Under the pieces are notes generated by a model, which was not told where the DNA came from, did not search any database, and was given only the letters and a program-made list of their open reading frames with translations. This document shows positions 34,201 through 46,200 of a stretch of DNA of 64,000 nt, in pieces (positions within the stretch are counted from its first letter, which is position 1; each line of letters begins with the position of its first letter). The position numbers were made by a program, and so were the translations under genes. The stretch comes from Rugalucina vietnamica (lineage: Eukaryota > Mollusca > Bivalvia > Lucinida > Lucinidae): contig OZ024870.1 in assembly GCA_964017185.1 (NCBI GenBank), positions 64,272,812-64,336,811 of the forward strand. The letters are read 5' to 3'.

Positions 34201-37200
34201 CAGCTTTGATATTTTGTAGGTGGCAATGGCTAATGGTCCTCTACATAAATTGTGCCAATCATGTCCCCGGGGTCAAATTTGGCCACGCCCGGGGGTTGAT
34301 AGTCTCCATAGACCTACAATAGGAAAAACTAAAAAAATCTTCTCTGAAACCACTAGGCCCACAGCTTTGATATTTGGTATGTAGCAATTGCTAATGGTCC
34401 TCTACACAAATTGTGCCATTCATGCCCCTGGGGTCAAATTTGGCCACGCCCCGGGGGTTGATTGTCTCCATAGACTTACTATGGGAAAAAAATTAAAAAA
34501 TCTTCTTCTCTGAAACCACTAGGCCCACAGCTTTGATATTTGGTATGTAGCAATGGCTAATGGTCCTCTACATAAATTGTTCCATTCATGCCCCTGGGGT
34601 CAAATTTGGCCAGGCCCCGGAGGTTGATAGTCTCAATAGACTTGCTATGGGAAAAAAATTCAAAATCTTCTTCTATGAAACCACAGGGCACACAGCTTTG
34701 ATATTTTGAATGTGGCAATGGCTAATAGTCCTCTACATAAATTGTGCCAGGCATGCCCCTGGGGTCAAATTTGGCCACGCCCCGGGGGTAGATAGTCTCC
34801 ATAGATTTACAATGGGAAAAACTAACAAAAATCTTCTTCTCTGAAACCAAAAGGCCCAGAGCTTCTATATTTTGTATGTAGCAATGTTTGGTTGTCCCCA
34901 TTATAAATTGTGCCAGTCATGCCCCTGGGTCAAATTTGGCCATGCCCCGGGGGTCAATAGTGTCCATGCATAGACTTTCATTTGTCGATTCTCAATTAGT
35001 TTAAATTTCATGAGCTTACAATGTGATAATCTCTCAGGTGAGCTACAGGACCAATGGTCCTCTAGTTTAGCTCTAAGGCTGAAAATAAAAGTATGTTTGT
35101 TTGTCCTTTACCTACCTACCCACAATTTACCCACCTACTCAAAAAATTATGTTGCATTTTTCTGTGGAAAAATATTTTTTATATTTCTATGGCTGAAATA
35201 TATGATAGTTTGCATACTTTGGGTTTTATTGAAATGTTCAAATGTTAGTATACCAACTTGTTAAACTTGCCTTTCCAGGAAAACCTCTACACTTTTTGTG
35301 AAACAACAATTCATTTTGATATATACACGTATGCCTATATTACAGTAGTATTTTATGCAGTGTGAAAGGTGATGTTTACTCAACTAAAATATTGAAAGTT
35401 AATTTTCTATTTTCTACAGAAAGCAAAATATAATATAATAATTTCCCTACCTTCCAAACCCAAGACTAAAATGCTAGGTAGGTAAAAGACAAACAAACAA
35501 TTTTTTTAATTTAGGCCTAAGTAGTTCATGTTTAGAAATAAGAATTGTGTAGAACATTTTACCCCATGGTTTAATGTGCAAGGGAACATGTACTGTCAGA
35601 AGTCCCATGGTCATCATGTTTCCTTTTCTAACTAGTTTCATATGGTTTGTTTATAGTCTCATGTCTCTGCTCAGAGCTCTTGAAAGGAAGAAACATTGAA
35701 TGCCAATCAGTTTTGTTTTCTTCTATTTTCTATTTGCCTGTATGAAGTCTGAACTGACTGGAGGAAAAAAATCTCTTGTAAATTATCTCTCAGCTGAGTT
35801 GGCCTGTGTTGTCAACTTTAAAATGACAGAGCTTTAGACAGTACCATGTACAAAGAATGTAAATAATAATAATGACAGTCATGTTTATAACATTTTTGGA
35901 GGAGTAGGTATGGCTATAACCTATAAGTGGAGGTTGGAGGCCATACAAATTTTTAACCAATTGGTTTATATTACCAAGCAAGTAAATAGCACTTGTATGA
36001 CTTGATCAGTCTCTACCCAATGATTTTGATCAATCAGTATATACATGTATTATTAACATAAGAAGGTACAATGTATTATTTAACATCATTGGAGGTTTTG
36101 ATAGGACAACGAACACACTTTTTGTCAAAATATGTGAGTTTAAAACAAAATGATTTGTCACAGTATCAGTAAATTTTATCAGGGAAAATTGAGTCCAGAT
36201 CAGGGAGAAATCAGGGAAAAATCAGGGAATTTGATTTTCAAAATTGTGTGGCCACCCTGTCATCCCAACATGACCATAGCTGTTGACTGGGACGTTAAAC
36301 CACATCTCATTTATTACAGACGGCCAAGAACCTGCCCAGCAACACTATATCCCAAATAGAACAGGGTGTCCAGGCCTCCAAGTGCTACCTACCCCACTCC
36401 TTCGAGGTGTCCGAGAAGAAGCAGGAGAACGGGAAGAAGAAGTACTGTGGCGCACTGATCTTCGGTGACCTGTGTATAGCCAGGGCGGAGGATGATAGTT
36501 TGAAGAAGACGTGTAAACAGAGGACTTACGATCAGGTCAGGATATTCTTTAACCTCTGTTAATTTTGCAGATATTGAATTTTGCAATCTGGTCTCCAAGG
36601 GTACTTTCACATCAATTTGTTTTTTGTGGATTCTGGAATTGGCATATACTAGAACAAAGTTGGCATATTAGGGAGCGCGGTGGCGTAGTGGTAGAGTGTC
36701 GGACTCCGAATCGAGAGGTTCTGAGTTTGATCCCCACGAGTGGCACATTGTTGTGTCCTTGACACATTAACTCCCTACAGTACTGGTTTAACTCAGGAAG
36801 CGTTGGCTCCGTCCCGACATGACTGAAAATTGTTGACAGGGACGTTAAGCTTCAATACAAACAAACAAAGTTGGCATAGATTTGTTTTCCATGGGCGACC
36901 GCGGTCATCTACAGCATGCTAAAGGTTAAACCATAAAACACAACAGTTTTTGACAGCTGCTGAAAAAGTTCAGCAACAATTTTTGTTTTCTCCAGGCTTA
37001 CGAGGCCCTGATGAACAAGCCAATGTCAGAACTTCTAGTCCATATAAAAGATGAGGAAGAGGAACCAACAGAAGAAGAAGATGCAGCACCTGAGGCCCCA
37101 CCTGTCTCTATGCAGGTACCATATGAGCCGCGATACAAGACAACCAGTATATTTCCGACTAGGTGTGACAGGAACCGGCCTGTACAGTCACAGAAGAATG

Positions 37201-40200
37201 CTAGATGCTTGAAAGGGGTGGTCTCACGGTATATGAAATTTACATTGGGTTCTGCCCACGCACCGATTTTTTTAATATTATGCATATTGCTTACTTGGTG
37301 CATAACCACTTCATTAGTAATATAGATTTTCTCTTAACTACTTAAAATTTTTAATTACAACATTTTGTATTACAGGGGGTCTGAATAAAGGGGTATGTGT
37401 AATTAAAGTTGCCAATAACCGTCATAATAGCATCTTCCTGGTTCTATTTGTTTGTAAAATAATCTAGAATGATCACTGATCATATTTGTATTGCATATAT
37501 GTTGATAGCTATAATATTGAATTCAGCTGATAATCATTTGTTTAGCAGATGACCCCGAATTTTAGCTCCATAATGGTGTAATCACAAGTTTGATTTTCAA
37601 TTTTAACATGTTCCCGGTTTTGTCAACCTATAATTTTAACCATAAATTAGGCTACACATATATAGATTATTTGCTGAAAATTTCGTAAAATTTGAAGACT
37701 GGTAACATCTTTTTCTAGAACATTGAATGATACAAGTCAGAATTCTGAAGAACATAAAATTAATAATGATTTTATCCAATTATAAATATTTCATGTTATC
37801 AACGTGTTACAAAGCAAACTTTTTGTGAAAAAAATTTCCAGGTAAGCAATTTTGTGTCTTGCGTGACCATCAATGCTATTTTACATATTTTGAATATTGA
37901 TTTAAGTAAGAAAATTGCACCCTGTCTTGGACCTTAAAATGCATATCTGCCCATCATTGTTAGTTTTCATAATTAGTTTTAGAACATGATTCTATCTATT
38001 AATTAGCCATTCTCTATAATTTATTCGTGTTTATGTTGCAATTACCTAGTTTTTACTGTTTTTGTTTATTTTATTTATTTTGTTTTCAAAAAACAAGTTG
38101 TTTAGGTTTTAATTATTTGAATGAACTTATACAGCTATATTGCTGATTTCCACATCCTTTAACTTATGCCACATGGAAAACCTAAAGGATTTAGCAGTTT
38201 GTATAAAATAATCAGATGAGGCTAAGGACATTTTCCCCCTGCTGCTTATATCATGATCTCAGAAAAAAACATCCCACTCACCCAAGTACATAATGAAGGA
38301 AAACCAATAAGATGAAGAGAGAAAATGAAATCTCAATAGATAAAATTATATGATAAGCTACTAACAACAGGAACCGGTTAACTACTTCCGTGTGTTTTTC
38401 TTTTCTCCTCCATTTGATGCATAATATACATGTACTTGACAGCATTTTAACAATACATAATAGCATGTTTGAAACAGGTTATACCATATATCAAATCTGA
38501 GATGAAAGTTATTAATCTTATGCAAGCATTTAATCATCTGCCACAGCAGGTAGACCTTTTGCTGGAAGTTTAAAACATACTTCCAACACTTCACAATTGG
38601 AAACCCTAACCCACAATGGAGCTTTTGAACTTATAAACTTACATGTAGCCGAGAGGGTTTTTTTACCTAGCTGACAGATAATTGACATAACAGCCATAAT
38701 TTCTAACCAAAGGATAGGATTAAAGAAGAGTATCTAGACAACTATCAGCATGAAATTACAAACGTTTCGCTGTATTTATAATTGACTATTAAACGCATGA
38801 ACACAAGTCATAAATGGTGAGATTTGTAAACATCAAGTTTGGATATTTGTCTGAGTGTTCAGTAACTTCAGTTGCATGATCCATTACCCTAATATTCATT
38901 TCACAAATAGAAAAAAGAACCACATTCAAAATGTAGATAATAATGTCAATAATGGATGTTTTTAATGAAGAATTAAAACAATCTGATATTTAAAGTGAAA
39001 GCTATACCTGAGCATCACATCTGAACACTTCCATAGAGAAAAGCCTGTCACATAGTTGAAATATGTACCGTAGTTACTTGATAAGTATAAAGATGACGGT
39101 GATAGAAATGTTAGAAAGTGCCACTGTATTTGGTATTCTTGTCAGTCTTTTAACTAAAGTTGGCATCAACAACAGTTAAATAAGTAAAGTTATGTACAAT
39201 CTTATAAACAACATTACAAGATGGTAAAACAAATCGATGAATCAATCAAATGTCTATTACCATTATGGTGGTCAATCACAAATTAAATAAATGTTACTCC
39301 AATAGAATTATCCAAATACAAACCTAAAGAAATATTTAGTGATGAAATTATAGAACCTTTCATTGATATATTTGAAATTTTTGTTGAGACCTAAAAATGT
39401 TTGCTGATCATTTGAATAGATATTAATAATAACTTTGAGGTAGGTCAGTATTATATATGTGAAATTTCCAAATCAAATAAGCATTATTACACTAAGTATT
39501 CATATTACTTATGAGTTTTATCATTTCTAGTGATAAAGTTGTGGAATAATATGATTTTAGACGAAAAAAAACAGCAAAAAAAATTGAGATCCATTTTTGT
39601 CAAAAATTGACCAACATGTATATCATGTACATTTCAACAGTGTTACCGGCTTTGAAAATTTATAAAACTTTACCAGCATGAAGAGGATACCACTGGCCAA
39701 TTTTATAGACAGTATCATAGGTTGACAAGCACTAGAACATATAAAAATATGAGACACAATTTGTCATTCTTGAAAATAATTTTGATAAAATTTTGACAAT
39801 TTCAAGTTTAAGTTTTCATAGAAAATCTATCTGTCTATCTATTTAAGCCAAAATGGTATCAAAGTAAGCCTTATGGAGTCCTTTTTTAATTACAGTTTTA
39901 ATTGGGTTAATAAAAGTTATTTAAGTGATAACATATAGGCAAAGTATCAGGCAGGTATGGTCACAAAGTTGGAGTACGTCAGGGTGCTATCCTGAGACCT
40001 AAAAGTGTTTTTCAAAATAAATAAGTGCATTTTTATAGGTGTTAGAATGAAGGCATTCACCATGCAAAGCAAGAACAAAATTGGTGCGTGGGCGCATATG
40101 AGACCCCCCCTTTTGGATATAAGTAGAAGAGGAAAATGTACTATCCGTTATGCGAAAACAAAGGCGCTGATCAGCTGTGCAGTTACTGCACAGCTGATCT

Positions 40201-43200
40201 GTGTCTTTGTTTTCTCATATGCAAAAATCTGATATGCAAAAATCTGGTTTTCTCATGATGTGGCTCATATTGATTCTAATTAGCGCACATGCTTCAGTAA
40301 TCACACACCCTGGTGATTTTTGGAAAACATGTATAAGCACACACTGTTAGACTAGCATCTACAAAGATATTTTAAACCAATTCTAAATATGAATACCATA
40401 TTAGCCGCATTGAAAGTTAACCACAAATGACCAAACACAATTTTGCAACGATTGAATCATCGTTGATATTTCTGACATGTGATTTCAGCAGTTAGTTTCA
40501 ATCAGTTGACTAGAGATGGACTGTTTGGTGGATACATAAAACATTTGAGCCGCCTCATGGGAAAACCAACAATCTGTATAGGTGAAAACAAAGACGCAGA
40601 TCAGCTTCGTTGTAACCGCGAAGATGATCAGCGCCTTTGTTTTCGCTTCTCGGATAGTACAATTCCTCTTCTACTTAAATCCGAAATTTCAAGCTTCTAG
40701 CTCTTTTCTCTGACTGTACAGGTCAGTTTGTGTCGGACCTGGTCGGAAACCACATTGTTGGTTTTCCCACGAGGCGGCTCATTTATTAACAGAAGTTGTC
40801 CTTCTTCTGTATCAAAAAGCCACATCATGAGAAAACCAAGTGGCTATAATGTGGTTTCCAAACAGGTCCGATACAAACAGATCTGTACAAGGACAGAAGA
40901 TGACAAGGGGCTGGAAATTTTGGATTTAGAAAGAAGAGGAACTGTACTGTCTGTGTAGTGAAAACAAAGGGGCTGATCGGCTTTGCAGTTATTGCAAAAC
41001 TGATCTGCGCCTTTGTTTTTGCATATGCAAAATGTTGGTTCTCTCATGACGGGCTCAAATTTATTTAAGTTATCATTTATAATTGAAAGAATGAACAATA
41101 AATATTGTTTAATTGCCTTTATAAGGCTTGCCTTGGAACAGCATAATTAAATGAGACGCCACATGGGAAAACCAACAATCTGCATAGGCGAAAACAAAGG
41201 TGCAGATCAGCTTCGCAGGAACTGCGAAGCTGATCAGCACCTTTGTTTTCGCTACATGGATAGTAGAATTCCTCTCCTTTCAAAATCCAAAATTTCCAGC
41301 CTCTAACCATCTTCTGTGACTGTACAGCCTGGTTTGTTTCGGACCTGGTCGGAACCAGAATTGTTGGTTTTCTCACGCACAGGCTCAAATAACATTCTTG
41401 ACATGATGCAGCATTTATCCTTTGGGAAAGATACTGTTTGCCTTTGTCACACAAAAAGTATGCCAAGCTTAAATGTGTTAAGCAGTGGCTGAATTACATT
41501 TCAGGATGAAGTGGCTATAGTAAAGAACAGACCAAAGATCACATCGGCACCGATAGAGGATCGTCTCAAGGAATTCATGAGGATAATGTTGACGACAGCC
41601 TTCCAGGAGGATAATATCCACAACATGGACAACCTGGCGAGCCACTACAACCTTACCATCATGTGTTTGTTTAGGAGAGATAATCCAAACAGCGACATTT
41701 GCAGTCGCTGTGAACTGTATATAGAGAATTATCTTATTGCAACAGGTAGACATGATTTGAGTCATGACGAGAAAAAGAAAATCTGTCTTTTGAACCTGTG
41801 ACCAGGTTTGACACAAATCAGTCTGTACAGTCACGGGAGATAGCTAGAGACTTGTAATTTTTAGCTCACCTGAGCCGAAGGCTCACAGGTGAGCTTATAA
41901 GATAGGCAGGCATCCGTCGTGGTCCGTCGTCCGTCCACAATTTCAAAGAAGAATATTTCTGAAGCTAGCAGGCCGATCTTGATCAAATTTAATGTGGACC
42001 ATAATTGGGTTGGGGGATTGATGTCATTAGGTTTTGGAGCAGATTGTATCAAAATTGTGGTTTCCATGGCAACAGATAGGTCCCATAGACTTACAATGGG
42101 AAAAACTAAAAAAATCTTCTTCTCTGAAACCACTAGGCCCACAGCTTTGATATTTGGTATGTAGCAATGGCTAATGGTCCTCTACATAAATTGTGCCATT
42201 CATGCCCCTGGGGTCAAATTTGGCCACGCCCCCGGGGTCGATAGTCTCCATAGACTTAATATGGGAAAAAAATTCAAAAATCTTCTTCTCTGAAACCACA
42301 GGGCCCTTAGCTTTGATATTTGGTATGTGGCAATGGCTAATGGTCCTCTACATAAATTGTGCCAGCCATGCCCCTGGGGTCAAATTTGGCCACGCCCCGG
42401 GGGTCGATAGTCTCCATAGACTTACAATTGGAAAAACTAAAAAAATCTTCTTCTCTGAAACCACTAGGCCCACAGCTTTGATATTTGGTATGTAGCAATG
42501 GCTAATGGTCCTCTACATAAATTGTGCCATTTATGCCCCTGGGGTCAAATTTGGCCACGCCCCGGGGGTTGATAGTCTCCATAGACTTACTATGGGAAAA
42601 AAATTAAAAAATCTTCTTCTCTGAAACCACAGGGCCCACAGCTTTGATATTTTGTAGGTGGCAATGGCTAATGGTCCTCTACATAAATTGTGCCATTCAT
42701 GCCCCTGGGGTCAAATTTGGCCACGCCCCGGGGGTAGATAGTCTCCATAGACCTACAATAGGAAAAAAACTAAAAAAATCTTCTTCTCTGAAACCACTAG
42801 GCCAACAGCTTTGATATTTGGTAAGTAGCAATGGCTAATGGTCCTCTACATAAATTGTGCCATTCATGCCCCTGGGGTCAAATTTGGCCAAGCCCCGGGG
42901 GTTGATAGTCTCCATAGACTTATTATGGGAAAAAAATAAAAAAATGTTCTTCTCTGAAACCAAAAGGTCCACAGCTTTGATATTTTGTATGTGGCAATGG
43001 CTAATGGTCCTCTACATAAATTGTGCCAGCCATGCCCCTGGGGTCAAATTTGGCCACGCCCCGGGGGTCGATAGTCTCCATAGACTTACAATTGGAAAAA
43101 CTAAAAAAATCTTCTTCTCTGAAACCACTAGGCCCACAGCTTTGATATTTGGTATGTAGCAATGGCTAATGCTCCTCTTCATAAATTATGCCATTCATGC

Positions 43201-46200
43201 CCCTGGGGTCAAATTTGGCCACGCCCCGGGGGTTGATAGTCTCCATAGAATTACTATGGGAAAAAAATTAAAAAATCTTCTTCTCTGAAACCACTAGGCC
43301 CACAGCTTTGATATTTGGTATGTAGCAATGGCTAATGGTCCTCTACTTAAATTGTGCCATTCATGCCCCTGGGGTCAAATTTGGCCAGGCCCGGAGGTTG
43401 ATAGTCTCAATAGACTTTCTATGGGAAAAAAATTCAAAAATCTTCTCTGAAACCACAGGGCACACAGCTTTGATATTTTGTATGTGGCAATGGCTAATGG
43501 TCCTCTACATAAATTGTGCCAGCCATGCCCCTGGGGTCAAATTTGGCCACGCCCTGGGGGTAGATAGTCTCCATAGACTTACAATGGGAAAAACTAACAA
43601 AAATCTTCTTCTCTGAAACCAAAAGGCCCAGAGCTTCTATATTTTGTATGTAGCAATGTTTGGTAGTCCCCATTATAAATTGTGCCAGTCATGCCCCTGG
43701 GTCAAATTTGGCCATGCCCCGGGGGTCAATAGTGTCCATGCATAGACTTTCATTGGTCGATTCTCAATTAATTTAAATCTCATGAGCTTACAATGTGATC
43801 ATCTCTCAGGTGAGCTACAGGACCAATGGTCCTCTAGTTGTATTTAGAGAGTAGAGGGATTGCTCTGTATCTGTGGCAAAAACAAGAGGCTTGGTCATCC
43901 AACATGACTCAGATAGCCATTAAGTGATCCACTGGTCAGAAGTTTTTACAGTAGCACCGAATGTGGCATCTGCAGCTGCTGAAGAATAGTAGCTCTCCTA
44001 AGTTGTAAACCAAAAGACAAAGGAGAGTACAAGGTTCTAGTATAGTGTCAGTGTTTGCTATTTTCAAAGACATAAAGGCAAAATTTTGACCGTGCAATAT
44101 ATCAGTGCGCCATGAAAGGGCAATAAACCCAAATAAAATAACAAGCAAAATGCAGCATATTATATGAGCCGCCTCATAAGAAAACCAACAGTCTGCATAT
44201 GCGAAAACAAAGACGCAAATCAGCTTCGCGGTAACCGCGAAGCTGATCAGCGCCTTTGTTTTCGCTACTCGGATAGTACAGTTCCTCCTCTACTTAAATC
44301 AGAAAATTTCAAGCTTCTAGCTCTTTTCTGTGCTTGTACAGGCCGGTTTGTGTCAGACCTGTTCGGAAACCACATTGTTGGTTTTCTCACGAGGTGGCTA
44401 ATATTTCCACAGGTTACGGCCCTACCAAGAAGGAGTGTATGATAGAAGCATACAGTCGAGCCTGGGAGGTACTGACGACGTCAAGCCCTGAAATTATCCT
44501 GAAACAACACAAGAAAATAGCACCGGAGGAGACTGCAGGTATCAAAGTTAATTATTACATGTTGAAATAACTATACAGATATTTGAATGTATGATTTGGA
44601 CAAGCATTACCTGGCTGGTAAATGCCAGTGGAAACTGGAGAAACCTGCTACATTGCTAGTTGAATGAAGAAGTAAAACTGGGTCGGGCAGCAGCCAACTC
44701 TTTCTTTTTACCTGACAGGGTTTGCATAGACCTGGAAAAATCCTTGAAATTGACCTTTGTCCTGGAAAACTCCTTGAATTTCATAAAACTGCTATTTTTT
44801 CTTGAATTGTTCTGGAGTTTAAAAAAAAAAAAAAAATGTCCTTGAAAATGCAGATTTATCCTTGAATTTCTTGAAATTCAAGATTTTCTCGAGATAATTT
44901 GATATACCTTGCTTAAAAATAAAAAAATTGCCTTTTAAATAGCGCAGCAAGGTGTGACACATATTTGAGTTCATTACATCCGGTAGTACCGGCATTTATC
45001 ACCACAAAGATTAAAACATGGGACAGCAAAATCAAGTATCAGCGATGTGATTCTGTCATACTCAACAGTAGGCTATCTGCTTGAAGGACCCTTGCTAATA
45101 ATCGCCGATTGACTGGCTGCTTGAGTTCAGAAGTTTTGAGCTTGCTCAAGAAAAGTGCTCAAGTCAAATTGTCCATACAAGTCTTGATCATTTTCTTGGC
45201 TTATAATCTTAATCATTTTCTTGGCTTCTAATTGAGGATGTCATCCCGGTTTTTGGTAAAATTTATTTAGAAGGATGATAATTAACATTGCAAACTTATC
45301 AAATAAATAATTTTTTTCTATGTCCATTGTAGGTCCATCTGTTATGGAGGTCTTCATTAAGGGAGCTACAGGGGTTCAGAGGGAATCCAACATCTACTCC
45401 TTACGGCGGTACGGGCTCGATCCCCATGACCGCTCCAGAAAACCCGAGAGCATGGTGATCGTGGAGTGTGCGGACTGGCACAAGGACAGGAAGTTTAATG
45501 CGTTCTGTATCCTGCAGTACAGCGCGACGGCCAACAGCATGTTGCTGCAGTGGTCGAGCCAGTTTATAAAGAATCCCCACAGGCCGAACTACAGGTTTGA
45601 GAAGAGGATGCAAGATAAAATCAAGTAAGTGTAGCACAATAGTTGTCCTGAGACAACCAATCTAACAGAACAACAACCTGTGAAATGGTTAATCAGATGA
45701 AATCACTTAAAGGCTATTTGATGCAAGTACCTGCTTAGGAACACCCTTTCACTGATCCATATAAAGTTGTTCCTATTTCTGGCTTATTGATTTTAGCTTC
45801 ATCGGTTATTATGTCTCCCCCCGACAGGGTCGGGAGACATATTGTTTTTCCCCGTGCGTCTGTCCGTCCGTCCGTCCGTCCGTCCGTCTGTCTGTCTGTC
45901 TGTCCGTCACAAATCGTGTCCGCTCTATAACTTGAAAACCGTTAAAGATTTTTCAATGAAACTTGGTACACTTGTAAACCACGATGAGACGATGTGTCAT
46001 GCACAAGAACCATAACTCTAGCTTGAGTATTTTTGGAGTTATTTCCCTTTGATTATTTTCGATACAATTTCGTGTCCGCTGTATAACTTGAAAACCGTTA
46101 AAGATTTTTCAATGAAACTTGGTACACTTGTAGACCACGACGAGACGATGTGTCATGCACAAGAACCATAACTCTAGCTTGAGTATTTTTGGAGTTATTT

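Noticed and set aside
36671..36745. possible functional tRNA gene
   Set aside because: A and B boxes are present but acceptor-stem pairing and a CCA-side end are absent; a SINE body and A-rich tail follow.
45820..45910. (CCGT)n tract considered as an independent microsatellite
   Set aside because: The same kind of run occupies the same place after the 5' hairpin in the other tandem-repeat elements, so it is part of the element.
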